DNA of 64,000 nt from Anaeromyxobacter sp. (lineage in GTDB: Bacteria; Myxococcota; Myxococcia; Myxococcales; Anaeromyxobacteraceae): contig JADKCZ010000001.1 of the NCBI GenBank assembly GCA_016718565.1, positions 1-64,000 on the forward strand. The letters run 5' to 3'. Position 1 is the first letter of the stretch. Every line of letters starts with the position of its first letter. The position numbers and the translations under genes are program-made. Of this stretch, positions 33,979 through 44,624 are shown in pieces. The notes beneath the pieces are model-generated. The model was not told where the DNA came from and made no database searches. It saw nothing but the letters and a program-made list of their open reading frames with translations.

Positions 33979-36075
33979 TCAGGCCCCCGCGGCCCACCAG
34001 GCCCGCGCCTCCTCCAGGGAGCGCAGCAGCGGGCAGCGGGGCAGCGAGGCCAGGAAGGCGCGGCCGTAGCCCTTGGTGAGGAGGCGCCGGTCGAGCACCG
34101 CCACCAGGCCGCGGTCGGTGGCGGTGCGGATGAGCCGGCCGAAGCCCTGGCGCAGCGCCAGCGCCGCGGCCGGCACCTGCAGCTCGCCGAAGCCCTGGCG
34201 CCCCTCGGCCTCGGCGGCGGCCAGGCGGGCCGCCATGATGGGGTCGCCGGGCGGCGCGAACGGGAGCCGGTCGATGATCACCAGCGAGAGCGCCTGGCCC
34301 GGCACGTCCACCCCCTCCCAGAAGCTGGCGGTGGCGAAGAGCACCGAGGGCTCGGCGCGGAACAGCTCCAGCAGCCGCTGCTTGGGGCGCTCCCCCTGCA
34401 GCAGCCGCTGGTAGGGCAGGTGCGAGGAGGCGGCGTGCAGGGCCGCCATGTTGCGGTTGGAGGTGCAGAGCACGAAGGCCCGCCCGCCGGTCACCTCGGT
34501 GAGCGCCTCCACCGCCGCGGCCGCCGCCGCCACGAAGCCCGGGTCGCTCGGCTCCGGCAGGCCGTCCGGCACCACCAGCGCGGCCTGGCGCTGGTAGTCG
34601 AACGGCCCCGGGAAGACCGCCTCCTCCACCTCGAGGTCGGGCCCCAGCCCGACCTGGCGCCGGAAGAAGTCGAAGCGCCCGCCGGCCGCCAGGGTGGCGC
34701 TGGTGAAGACCGCCGTGTCGGTGCGGGCGTAGAGCCGCTCGTTGAGCTCGCCGGCCACGTCGATGGGCGCGGCCCGGAGGAAGACGCCGCGCCCGCGGGT
34801 CTCGCCGAAGTAGACCCGGGTGGGCTCGCGGAGCGCCGTGACCGCCTGCAGCTCGATGCGCAGCTCGGCGGCCCGCCGGGCCACCTGCGCCAGCGCCGGG
34901 GCGTCGGCGTCGGCCAGGGTGTCGCGCACCTGCTGCAGGGCGGCGTCGAGCCGGTCCCGCTCGACGCCCAGCGGCGCCAGCATGGCCTCGCTGAGCGGGG
35001 CGCGGGCCGGCTCCTCCTCGCCGCCGGGCCGCCGGGCCGAGGCCGCCTCGCCCCCCGCCTCGAAGAGCCCCGGCGCGCCCTCGCCCGACCCGGCCCCGGC
35101 CCCGCCGCCGCGGGCGCGGCGCGCCGGCCGGGCCGGTCCGCGCCCTCCGGCCCCGCCGCCGAAGCGCCCGCCGCCGGCCCCCCGCAGCTGCTCGCCCACG
35201 CCGGCGAAGAAGCGCTCGCCCGACTTGCGCAGCTCGCCGGTCAGCTCCTTGAGCATGGCGGCCAGGTCCGGCCGGTCGGCCACCACCCGCTGCGCGTCCC
35301 GCGCCAGCTCCTCCACCCGCCAGGAGGAGACCTGCAGCCCGAAGTACTCGGTGGCCACCTCCTCGAGCGCGTGGGCCTCGTCGAAGATGACCACGTCGTA
35401 GTCGGGCAGCACCTCCACGCCGGCCCGCCCGGTGCGCATGGCCAGGTCGGCGAAGAAGAGGTGGTGGTTCACCAGCAGCACCTGCGAGGCGGCCGCCCGG
35501 GCGCGGGCCCGGGTGACGAAGCACTCCTCGTAGGCCGGGCACTCGCGCCCCAGGCAGGTGTCGCTGGTGGCGGAGAGGTCCTTCCAGGCTGCCAGCTGCT
35601 CGGGCAGGTCCAGCTCGGCCCGGTCGCCGGTCTCGGTCACCTCGGCCCAGGCCTTGAGCTGCGGCCAGAAGGCCGCCTCCTCGCGCACCGCGAAGGTGGG
35701 GGCGCGGGCGAACTCGGCGGCCCGCTCCAGGCACAGGTAGTTGGAGCGGCCCTTGAGGTAGGCCGCCTCGAAGTGCAGGCCGCAGCGCTCCCGGAGCAGC
35801 GGCAGGTCCTTCCACCAGATCTGCTCCTGCAGCGCCTTGGTGGCGGTGGAGATGACCACCCGCCGGCCGCACAGCGCCGCCGGCACCAGGTAGGCCAGCG
35901 TCTTGCCGGTGCCGGTGCCGGCCTCCGCCACCAGGTAGCGCCGGTCGTCGAGGGCCCGCGCCACCGCGTGGGCCAGGGCCAGCTGGTCGGCGCGGTGCTC
36001 GTAGCCCGGCAGGGCGCGGGCCAGGGCGCCGCCCGGGCCCAGCAGGGCGTCGATGGCGGCGGGGCCCTGGCTCAC
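33979..36075 (-). CDS. DinG/XPD-family ATP-dependent DNA helicase
   Basis: A 698-residue superfamily 2 helicase with an iron-sulfur cluster. Walker A is GTGTGKT at 53-59, and DEAH is at 232-235. The four Cys (115, 174, 179, 185, in SNYLCLERA and TCLGRECPAYEECF) form the 4Fe-4S site of the DinG/YoaA/XPD group. Motifs V and VI appear in VLFATASFWEGVDVPGQALS and ALRQGFGRLIRTATDRG. A Gly/Ala/Arg-rich insertion of about 50 residues (around 290-345) is low-complexity and lineage-specific. The GTG overlaps the stop of the small gene upstream (GTGA). Family members unwind R-loops, G-quadruplexes or 5'-tailed DNA during repair. Confidence 0.9.
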   Translation of the reverse strand: MSQGPAAIDALLGPGGALARALPGYEHRADQLALAHAVARALDDRRYLVAEAGTGTGKTLAYLVPAALCGRRVVISTATKALQEQIWWKDLPLLRERCGLHFEAAYLKGRSNYLCLERAAEFARAPTFAVREEAAFWPQLKAWAEVTETGDRAELDLPEQLAAWKDLSATSDTCLGRECPAYEECFVTRARARAAASQVLLVNHHLFFADLAMRTGRAGVEVLPDYDVVIFDEAHALEEVATEYFGLQVSSWRVEELARDAQRVVADRPDLAAMLKELTGELRKSGERFFAGVGEQLRGAGGGRFGGGAGGRGPARPARRARGGGAGAGSGEGAPGLFEAGGEAASARRPGGEEEPARAPLSEAMLAPLGVERDRLDAALQQVRDTLADADAPALAQVARRAAELRIELQAVTALREPTRVYFGETRGRGVFLRAAPIDVAGELNERLYARTDTAVFTSATLAAGGRFDFFRRQVGLGPDLEVEEAVFPGPFDYQRQAALVVPDGLPEPSDPGFVAAAAAAVEALTEVTGGRAFVLCTSNRNMAALHAASSHLPYQRLLQGERPKQRLLELFRAEPSVLFATASFWEGVDVPGQALSLVIIDRLPFAPPGDPIMAARLAAAEAEGRQGFGELQVPAAALALRQGFGRLIRTATDRGLVAVLDRRLLTKGYGRAFLASLPRCPLLRSLEEARAWWAAGA

Positions 36076-36479
36076 GGGGCCTTGCCGGAGAGCAGCTGGT
36101 AGACCAGCCAGGCGACGGCCGAGGCCAGCCAGGCGGCCAGGGCCAGCACCGCGACGCGGCGCCAGCGGCCCCCGGCCAGGGCCGGCGGCGGGGTGCGCGG
36201 CAGCGAGGCCAGGCCCACCACGGTGGCGCGCTTGAGCACCTCGGCCTTCATGGCCTGGGCCACCGCGTCCTGCGGCCGCGCCGCCAGCACGTCGCGGTAG
36301 CGGCGGCCGGCGGTGGCCAGGCCGTCGAGATCGGGGAAGCGGCCCAGGTAGGCGCGGTGCGCCGCGGGCTCGTCCCAGCGGGCCACCACCTCGGCCCAGG
36401 CGGCGGGCTCGGAGCCGGTGGCGGGATCGGCGGCGCCCGGGACCTCGGGGGCGGGGTTCGGGGCGGTGGTGTCCGGCAT
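36072..36479 (-). CDS. Small membrane-anchored protein, unknown function
   Basis: A 135-residue protein. An acidic Pro/Ala-rich N-terminus (1-30) and a helical middle (EVVARWDEPAAHRAYLGRFP, then YRDVLAARPQDAVAQAMKAE) precede a single C-terminal transmembrane helix (RVAVLALAAWLASAVAWLVY). The middle resembles a single TPR-like helical pair. It is sandwiched between the site-2 protease gene (12 bases upstream) and the helicase gene (overlapping). No family is recognised. Confidence 0.7.
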   Translation of the reverse strand: MPDTTAPNPAPEVPGAADPATGSEPAAWAEVVARWDEPAAHRAYLGRFPDLDGLATAGRRYRDVLAARPQDAVAQAMKAEVLKRATVVGLASLPRTPPPALAGGRWRRVAVLALAAWLASAVAWLVYQLLSGKAP

Positions 36480-36491
36480 GGGGAGCGGATC

Positions 36492-37448
36492 CTAGAACGC
36501 GAAGGGCACGGGCACGAAGGTCAGGGCGAAGAGCACGAGCCCGCAGAGCGCCAGGGCGGTGCGGGCCGGATCGAGCGGCCGCTCGTCCCAGGAGGGCGGG
36601 TGGCCGGTGCCCACCGCCACGCGGGTGAGCGCCCACCAGAAGAGCCAGTTCCAGGACAGGAACAGCCCGCAGGCGAGCAGCGCCGCCGACACCAGCCGCG
36701 ACAGGGCCCGCGCGCCGCGCTGGCCGAGCCAGGCGTAGGTGAGGTGGCCGCCGTCGAGCTGGCCGAGCGGCACCAGGTTGAGCGCGGTCACCAGCATGCC
36801 CAGCCAGGCGGCGAAGGCCACCGGGTGGAGCACCAGGTCCTGCCCGGCCGGCAGCGCCCCCCAGGTGAGCCGCTGCGCGGCCCAGGTGACCAGGCTGTCG
36901 CCCATGAACTGGACCGAGCCGGCCTCGGCGGCCGCCTCGAGCCGGCCGTCCCACCAGGCGGTGAGCAGGAGCCAGGGCGAGTCGAGGCCGGCCCGGGGCA
37001 GGCCGCCGGCCTCCACCACGGTGCTGTGGGCCAGGCCCCACAGCAGCAGCGGCAGGGCCACCGCGAAGCCGGCCAGCGGGCCGGCCACCCCGATGTCGAG
37101 GGTGGCGCGGCGCGAGGGCGGCAGCGAGCGCATCCGCATCACCGCCCCGAAGGTGCCCACGCCGAAGGGCACCGGCAGGAAGTAGGGGAGCGTGGTGTCC
37201 ACCCGGTGCCAGCGGGCCAGGGCGTAGTGGCCCAGCTCGTGGGCCCCCAGGATGCCGAGCAGCGCCGCCGAGTAGGGCCAGCCGTGGCGCAGCACCAGCG
37301 CGGCGGTGACCGGCTGGCCGGGCGGGGCGGCCAGGTCGTGGCCGGCCAGCAGGGTGGTCACGGCGGTGGCCAGCAGCAGCGCCACATTCACCCAGGGTGA
37401 GCGGCCGAGGGCGGCGCGCCAGCGGGCGGTCGGGGACGGCGGGGGCAC
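36492..37448 (-). CDS. Site-2 protease family (M50) membrane metalloprotease
   Basis: A 318-residue polytopic membrane protein. The zinc-binding HELGH lies in ILGAHELGHYALARW, and the third ligand is in NLVPLGQLDGGHLTYAWLG, the L/N-x-x-P-x-x-x-x-DGG motif of S2P enzymes. The PYFLPVPFGVGTFGAVMRMR segment and the RRATLDIGVAGPLAGFAVAL segment are typical of the subgroup related to plant EGY proteases. It cleaves membrane-embedded substrates, commonly anti-sigma factors, but no anti-sigma gene is nearby. The GTG at 37448 is the first plausible start after the upstream gene (17 bases). Confidence 0.87.
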   Translation of the reverse strand: MPPPSPTARWRAALGRSPWVNVALLLATAVTTLLAGHDLAAPPGQPVTAALVLRHGWPYSAALLGILGAHELGHYALARWHRVDTTLPYFLPVPFGVGTFGAVMRMRSLPPSRRATLDIGVAGPLAGFAVALPLLLWGLAHSTVVEAGGLPRAGLDSPWLLLTAWWDGRLEAAAEAGSVQFMGDSLVTWAAQRLTWGALPAGQDLVLHPVAFAAWLGMLVTALNLVPLGQLDGGHLTYAWLGQRGARALSRLVSAALLACGLFLSWNWLFWWALTRVAVGTGHPPSWDERPLDPARTALALCGLVLFALTFVPVPFAF

Positions 37449-37465
37449 GGGGGCGCCGCTCCGGC

Positions 37466-39568
37466 TCAGCGCTCGCCGCCGCCCGCGCCGGGCGAGGCCA
37501 GCTCGGCCCGGGTGAGCTCGCGCAGGCCGTCGCGGTCGAGGGTCAGGAAGAACAGCTCCTTCTCCACCACCCGGGTCGGACCCACCGTCAGGTCGCCGGT
37601 GGCGCCCTTGAAGCCCTTGACCCCGGCCAGCCCGTCGCGCAGGGCGGCGCGGGTGCGGGCCTGGCCGCCCTCGATGACGGCGCGGGCCAGCTTGACCGCG
37701 TCGTAGGCGGAGGCCTCCAGGATGGAGGGGGCCGCGCCGTACTTGCGCTGGTAGGCGTCGGCGAAGCGGCGGGTCTCGGGGCGCGTCGAGCCGGCGAAGA
37801 AGCCGTCCACGAAGACGGCGCAGCGCACGTGGCGCCCGGCGCCGCCGGGGGCCAGGTCGAAGAGCGAGGGGTCGGAGCCCCAGCCGTTGCCGCCCAGGAG
37901 CTGCACCGCCCGGAGGTCCCTGCGGCCGGTGGTCTTCTCCACCCGCCGCACCTCGTCGGGCAGGCAGGTGGTGGTGAGCACGTCCTCCACCGCCAGCGCC
38001 GGCGTGATGAGCTTCACGTTGCGGGCGAAGTCGGCGATGAGCACCGCGTCGAAGTCCACCACCGGGGCCAGGCCGTCGCGCAGCTTCTCCAGCGCCTTGC
38101 GGCGGCGGAACGGGTCGGGCTCGCGCGCCGCCACCTCGCGGGCCCCCTCCACGAAGTCGGTGCGCTCGTCGAGCCAGCGCTTGCCCACCATCTCCTTCAC
38201 CAGCGGGGTGAAGGTGGTCCGGTCGATGGGGTAGCTCTCGGCGGCCCGCACCTCGCCGCCGCGCGCCTCCACCTCGTCCCAGAAGGCGCCGGCCAGCTCC
38301 ACCCCGTAGGCCACCTGCGGGTACATCACGGCGAAGCGCTTCAGCCCGCGCTTGCCCATGAAGAGGTCGGCCAGGGCGCGGGCCTGGGCGCCGGCGGTGA
38401 GCATGTGCTGGAAGACGAAGGGGCCGGCCTCGGTCACGCCCTCCAGCTTGGAGAGCGACAGGAGCGGCACCCCCAGCTCCTCGGCGGTGGCGGCGGCCCG
38501 CTCGGCCTCGGCGTTGGCCACCCCGCCGATGACCACGATGGCCCCCTCCTCCAGCGCCAGCTGCTCGATGGCGCTGGCCGCGCCGTCCGGCTCGCCGCGG
38601 GTGTCGCGGATGGCCAGCCGGACCCCGGCGCCCTCGCCCAGCGCCAGCCCGATGCCCTGCAGGATGACCTCGCCCCAGCGCTTGAACGGCCCGGAGAGGG
38701 GCACCGCCACGCCCACCACGTCGGGCCGCACGGCGGTCAGCCGGGCCAGCCGGTCCAGCGCCGCCTGGGCGTCGGCGGCCCACGGCGAGGTGGGCCAGCG
38801 GGAGAGCAGGTCGCGCGCCGCCGCCTCGGCGCCGGCCCAGTCGCGCACGTGCACCAGGATGCGGCAGCGCTTCATGGCCACGGTGGGCAGGGCCGGCGAG
38901 TCCTGCGGGAGCGACTCGAGGAGCCGCGCCACGGCCAGCCCGTCGAGCCGGGCGTCCACCACCTGCTCGACCCGCGCCAGGGCCGCCTCGCGGGCCGGGC
39001 CGGCGGTGGAGCGCAGGGCCGCCTCGCCCCACCAGCGCACCGCCTCGGGCCAGGCGCGGGCCGCCTCGGCCGCCTCGGCGGTGGCGCGGGCCGCCGCGGC
39101 GCGCTCCACCTCGGGCAGGCGCCCGTAGAGCGAGCCCAGGGTGGCCAGGCCGTCGCGGGCCCTCCCCAGCTCCAGGTCGGTGAGGGCCAGCTCGTACTTG
39201 GCCTGGGTGGCCTCGGGGTAGAGCGGGTGGTCCACCAGCAGCCGGCCCAGCGCGGCGGCGGAGCGGGGCACGTCGCCGGCGGCGCGCCAGGCGCGGGCCG
39301 CCTCGTGCTGGGCCTCGGCCGCGGCCGGCACGCCCGGGTAGCGGGCCGCGAAGGCCTCCAGCCTGGCGGCCCGCTCGGCCGGGGGCAGGCCGTCGAGCGC
39401 GGCCCGCTCGGCGGAGAGGTCCACCCGCACCAGCCCCTCGGCCTCGGCCACCGGCAGCTCCTGGCCGCGCACCACCACCCGGGCCGGGGCGCAGGAGGTG
39501 ACCAGCGCGACGAGGGCGGCGCGCGCCAGCCAGCGGGCGGCGCTTCGGTCGGTCAGGGGGGCGGGCAT
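37466..39568 (-). CDS. TPR plus periplasmic-binding-protein lipoprotein (penicillin-binding protein activator-like)
   Basis: A 700-residue predicted lipoprotein: signal peptide with LVALVTSC, Cys26 being the lipid site. Residues about 60-290 are helical TPR-like repeats (AEAQHEAARAWRAAGDVPRS, PEATQAKYELALTDLELGRA). Residues about 300-690 are a type I periplasmic binding protein fold (VVGVAVPLSGPFKRWGEVIL, VVIGGVANAEAERAAATAEE, LKRFAVMYPQVAYGVELAGA). This TPR plus LivJ-like layout is that of LpoA, the outer-membrane activator of PBP1A. An amino-acid-receptor-like role is the alternative. It lies 13 bases after dnaJ. Confidence 0.78.
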   Translation of the reverse strand: MPAPLTDRSAARWLARAALVALVTSCAPARVVVRGQELPVAEAEGLVRVDLSAERAALDGLPPAERAARLEAFAARYPGVPAAAEAQHEAARAWRAAGDVPRSAAALGRLLVDHPLYPEATQAKYELALTDLELGRARDGLATLGSLYGRLPEVERAAAARATAEAAEAARAWPEAVRWWGEAALRSTAGPAREAALARVEQVVDARLDGLAVARLLESLPQDSPALPTVAMKRCRILVHVRDWAGAEAAARDLLSRWPTSPWAADAQAALDRLARLTAVRPDVVGVAVPLSGPFKRWGEVILQGIGLALGEGAGVRLAIRDTRGEPDGAASAIEQLALEEGAIVVIGGVANAEAERAAATAEELGVPLLSLSKLEGVTEAGPFVFQHMLTAGAQARALADLFMGKRGLKRFAVMYPQVAYGVELAGAFWDEVEARGGEVRAAESYPIDRTTFTPLVKEMVGKRWLDERTDFVEGAREVAAREPDPFRRRKALEKLRDGLAPVVDFDAVLIADFARNVKLITPALAVEDVLTTTCLPDEVRRVEKTTGRRDLRAVQLLGGNGWGSDPSLFDLAPGGAGRHVRCAVFVDGFFAGSTRPETRRFADAYQRKYGAAPSILEASAYDAVKLARAVIEGGQARTRAALRDGLAGVKGFKGATGDLTVGPTRVVEKELFFLTLDRDGLRELTRAELASPGAGGGER

Positions 39569-39581
39569 CGGCCTCGTGGTT

Positions 39582-40727
39582 CTACCGCTTCTTCTTCGGG
39601 TCCCGCCAGAGGTCGGCGGCCTTGTCCCAGAAGCTCCTGGCGCGCGGATGGGTCTCCCCGCCGGAGAGCTCCTCGAACTTCTCCAGCAGCGCCTTCTGCT
39701 CGCGCGTCAGGTGGGTGGGCGTCTCCACCACCACCACCACGTGCTGGTCGCCGCGGCCGCTGCCCTGCAGCACCGGCACGCCCTTGCCCTTCAGCTTGAA
39801 GGTGGCGCCGGTCTGGGTGGCGGCCGGCAGCTTGTGCTTGACCGGGCCGTCCAGGGTGGGCACGTCGATGGTGCCGCCCAGCGCCGCCTGCACGAAGGAG
39901 ATGGGCACCTCGCAGACGATCTCGGTCCCCTGGCGCTGGAAGAGGCCGTGCTCCTTCACCTGGATGACCACGTACAGGTCGCCGGGCTGGCCGCCGGCCG
40001 CCGGGGGCGGCTCGCCGTCGCCGCTGGAGCGCACCCGGGTGCCGGTGTCCACGCCCGGCGGGATCTTCACCGAGACCCGCGTCACCTCGCGCACCGCGCC
40101 GGCGCCGGCGCAGGCCGGGCACTTGTCCACGATGACGCGGCCGGAGCCCTGGCACTGGTGGCAGGTGCGGGCGATGGAGAAGAAGCCCTGGGTGAGCCGG
40201 AGCTCGCCGGAGCCGCTGCAGGTGGGGCAGGTGCGCGGCGAGGTGCCGGGCTTGGCGCCGGAGCCGGCGCAGGGCTCGCAGCGGTGGGCCTTGGGGATGT
40301 CGAGCACCTTCTCGACGCCGAAGGCGGCCTCCTCCAGGGTCAGCTCGAGGTGGTAGCGGAAGTCGTTGCCCCGGGTGCGCTGGCGCTGCCGCCGGCCGGC
40401 GCCGGCCCCGCCCCCGAACATCTCGCCGAAGATCTCGCCGAAGATGTCGTTGATGCTGGCCCCGCCGCCGCGGCCGAAGCCGAAGGGGTCGTCGCCCGCG
40501 CCGCCGCCGCCGGCGAAGCCGAACTGGTCGTAGCGGGCCCGCTTGGCCTCGTCGGAGAGGACCGCGTAGGCCTCGGTGGCCTCCTTGAACTTCTCCTCGG
40601 AGGCCTTGTCGCCCTGGTTCTTGTCCGGGTGGTGCAGGTGGGCCGCCTTGCGGTAGGCGGCCTTGAGCGCCGCCGCGTCGGCGTCGCGGGCCACGCCCAG
40701 CACCTCGTAGTAGTCGCGCTTGTGCAA
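39582..40727 (-). CDS. dnaJ: Co-chaperone DnaJ (Hsp40)
   Basis: A 381-residue type I DnaJ that delivers unfolded protein to DnaK and stimulates its ATPase. J domain at 1-70 with HPDK (LHHPDKNQGDKASEEKFKEA), then a Gly/Phe-rich stretch (FGFAGGGGAGDDPFGFGRGG), four zinc-binding repeats CEPCAGSG, CPTCSGSG, CHQCQGSG and CPACAGAG at about 140-205, and the C-terminal substrate-binding domain ending in a basic KKKR. It follows dnaK by 110 bases, a larger gap than elsewhere in the run. Confidence 0.96.
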   Translation of the reverse strand: MHKRDYYEVLGVARDADAAALKAAYRKAAHLHHPDKNQGDKASEEKFKEATEAYAVLSDEAKRARYDQFGFAGGGGAGDDPFGFGRGGGASINDIFGEIFGEMFGGGAGAGRRQRQRTRGNDFRYHLELTLEEAAFGVEKVLDIPKAHRCEPCAGSGAKPGTSPRTCPTCSGSGELRLTQGFFSIARTCHQCQGSGRVIVDKCPACAGAGAVREVTRVSVKIPPGVDTGTRVRSSGDGEPPPAAGGQPGDLYVVIQVKEHGLFQRQGTEIVCEVPISFVQAALGGTIDVPTLDGPVKHKLPAATQTGATFKLKGKGVPVLQGSGRGDQHVVVVVETPTHLTREQKALLEKFEELSGGETHPRARSFWDKAADLWRDPKKKR

Positions 40728-40837
40728 GGGGGATCAGCCTCGAGGCGTGGGACCGGGAGCGGCCGGGCGGGAAGGTAAGGACGAAGCGGGGGCTGGCAAG
40801 CGGGGGGTGGGCCGCGGGGAGCGGCCGCGGCGCCCGG

Positions 40838-42664
<1,827 letters not shown>

Positions 42665-42685
42665 GGCTCCCCTGCCCGGCCGGCG

Positions 42686-43390
42686 CTACGACGCGCCGCC
42701 GCCCCCCGGCGCCTGCGGCGCGGCCACCGAGACGCCCACCAGGGCGGGCCGGACCAGCCGCTCGTTCAGCGTGAACCCGCGCGCGTGCTCCAGCACCACC
42801 ATGCCGGGCGCCACCCCGGGGCTCGGCACCTGCATGAGGGCCTCGTGCCGGGCCGGGTCGAAGGGCTGGCCCATGGCGCTGAAGGCCTTGACCCCGTGGC
42901 GCGACAGCGCCTGCTCGAAGCTGGAGCGCACCAGCTTGACCCCGGCCACCAGCGGGTCGTCGGGGGCCGCCGCCGCCAGGGCGCGGTCCAGGTTGTCCAT
43001 CACCGGGAGCAGATCCTTGAGCAGCTTCTCGGCGCCGAACTTCTGCACCTCGTCCCGCTCGCGGGCCGCCCGCTTCTTGTAGTTCTCGAGGTCGGCCACC
43101 GCGCGCACCCAGCGGTCGTGCACGTCGGCCAGCTTCTTCTGGCCCTCGCGCGACAGCGCCTGCGAGAGCTCGAGCTGGGCCCGGAGCGACTCGAGGTCGT
43201 CGGCCGGCCCGGACGCCGGGTCGTCGCCGGGCCCGACCTCCACCTCGACCGGGTCGCCGGGGTCGCCGGGGTCGCCGGCCGGCTGGTCGCCGACGGCGCG
43301 GCCGCCGCGCTCCACCGAGCGGAGCGCGGCCGCGATGGCGTCGTCCGGGATGTCCGCCCGGAAGTTTCCCTTGTCCTGGCTGTCGCCCAT
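42686..43390 (-). CDS. grpE: Nucleotide exchange factor GrpE
   Basis: A 234-residue GrpE, the exchange factor that releases ADP from DnaK. An acidic, unstructured N-terminus contains a Gly-Asp-Pro tandem repeat (GDPGDPGDP) encoded by 9-base repeats near 43253-43280. The long dimerising helix (HDRWVRAVADLENYKKRAAR) and the beta-wing (VKAFSAMGQPFDPARHEALM, then PGMVVLEHARGFTLNERLVR) are typical. It is longer than E. coli GrpE because of the disordered start and a Pro/Gly-rich end. A promoter-like sequence lies 70-100 bases upstream. Confidence 0.94.
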   Translation of the reverse strand: MGDSQDKGNFRADIPDDAIAAALRSVERGGRAVGDQPAGDPGDPGDPVEVEVGPGDDPASGPADDLESLRAQLELSQALSREGQKKLADVHDRWVRAVADLENYKKRAARERDEVQKFGAEKLLKDLLPVMDNLDRALAAAAPDDPLVAGVKLVRSSFEQALSRHGVKAFSAMGQPFDPARHEALMQVPSPGVAPGMVVLEHARGFTLNERLVRPALVGVSVAAPQAPGGGGAS

Positions 43391-43460
43391 GGAGTCGTTT
43401 CGCGAGATGTGTTCTTGGACCCCGGCCCCGACATACCCCCGGGGTCAGGGAGGAATTTGG

Positions 43461-43490
43461 ATTGTCGCACACCGGTCGGCGGGCCGACAA
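43461..43490 (-). promoter_or_regulatory. Candidate promoter of grpE-dnaK-dnaJ
   Basis: On the minus strand TTGTCG, 18 bases, GACAAT, about 70 bases before the grpE ATG. The area is locally less GC-rich. No CIRCE-type repeat (TTAGCACTC-N9-GAGTGCTAA) is seen next to it, nor a clear heat-shock sigma -10 (CCCCATnT). Confidence 0.42.
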
Positions 43491-43539
43491 GCGACGCGGT
43501 GCGGCGGGGGCCCGCGGGCGGGCGCCCACCCGGGGCGTG

Positions 43540-44604
43540 TCAGCCGTCCCCGTGGCGGCCGATCGCCCGGGAGAGCTCGCGCGCGGTCAGGTCCACCAGC
43601 GGGATGACCCGGGCGTAGTTCATGCGGGTGGGGCCCACCACCGCCAGCGTGCCCAGCACCCGGCCGGCCCGGCCGTAGGGGGCGGCCACCACCGAGACGT
43701 CCGGCACGGTGGCGAACTCGCTCTCGGCGCCGATGAAGATCTGCACCTCCTGCGAGAGCAGCACCCGGTCGAGCACCCTGAGGATGCGGTCCTTCTCGGC
43801 GAAGGTCTTGAGGAGGGCGCGGGCCTTCTGCACGTCGGCGAACTCGGGCGCGTCGAGGAAGGAGGCCTCGCCGTCCACCAGCACCCGCCCCTCGGCCGGG
43901 GGCGCGGCCAGCGCCAGCTCGGCCAGCGAGAGCGCCTTCTGCATCAGGCCGTGCAGGGCGGTGTGGTCGGCCCGCATGTCCTCCAGGATCCGCTCGCGCA
44001 GCGTGGCCAGGCTGGTGGCCGCCTCGGAGGCGGCCGCGATCCGCTCGTTCAGGTAGGCGGCGGCGCGCTCCAGCTCGGAGGCGTCGAAGGGCTGGTCGAG
44101 CTGCACCAGCTTGTTGGTGACGATGCCGGCCTGGGAGACGAAGACCGCCAGCACCCGGTTCTCCCGCAGCCGCACGAAGTCCACCTGGCGGATGGGGTCC
44201 ACCTTGGGCGGCGGCGTGGTGACCACCGCGGCGTGGTGCGACAGCGAGTGGAGCAGGTCCGCGGTGCCCTCGAGCAGGCGCGACACGTCGGGCGCGTCGG
44301 CGGTCAGCGAGGTGATGCGGTCCCGGTCGGCGCTGGTGGGCGGGCGCACCTTGAGGAGGGTGTCGACGTAGAGCCGGTAGGCCTGGGCGGTGGGGATGCG
44401 CCCCGAGGAGGCGTGCGGCTTCTCCAGCAGCCCGAGCGCCTCGAGGTCGGCCATGACGGCGCGCACCGTGGCGGGCGAGCACTCCAGCCCGTGGCGGGCC
44501 AGCAGCGGCTGCGACGCCACCGGCTCGCCGGTGTGGATGTAGTCCTGGACCAGGGCCTTCAGGACCTCGCGCGCTCGCCGGTCCAGCTCGCCCTGGGCCG
44601 CCAT
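43540..44604 (-). CDS. hrcA: Heat-inducible transcription repressor HrcA
   Basis: A 354-residue HrcA. The N-terminal winged helix reads REVLKALVQDYIHTGEPVAS, then LECSPATVRAVMADLEALGL and PHASSGRIPTAQAYRLYVDT, the last being the family signature. The GAF-like centre and the C-terminal part (FIGAESEFATVPDVSVVAAP, then GTLAVVGPTRMNYARVIPLV) are complete. HrcA represses chaperone genes by binding CIRCE elements, and GroEL assists it. It lies upstream of grpE-dnaK-dnaJ, the usual arrangement, but no CIRCE site was found in the window. Its ATG is 20 bases after the stop of the TPR lipoprotein gene. Confidence 0.95.
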   Translation of the reverse strand: MAAQGELDRRAREVLKALVQDYIHTGEPVASQPLLARHGLECSPATVRAVMADLEALGLLEKPHASSGRIPTAQAYRLYVDTLLKVRPPTSADRDRITSLTADAPDVSRLLEGTADLLHSLSHHAAVVTTPPPKVDPIRQVDFVRLRENRVLAVFVSQAGIVTNKLVQLDQPFDASELERAAAYLNERIAAASEAATSLATLRERILEDMRADHTALHGLMQKALSLAELALAAPPAEGRVLVDGEASFLDAPEFADVQKARALLKTFAEKDRILRVLDRVLLSQEVQIFIGAESEFATVPDVSVVAAPYGRAGRVLGTLAVVGPTRMNYARVIPLVDLTARELSRAIGRHGDG

Positions 44605-44624
44605 GGTCGCGCTCCCGCGGGCCG

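Noticed and set aside
43253..43280. Tandem 9-base repeat in grpE as a mobile or regulatory repeat
   Set aside because: It is a short in-frame Gly-Asp-Pro repeat in the disordered N-terminus, explained by simple slippage.
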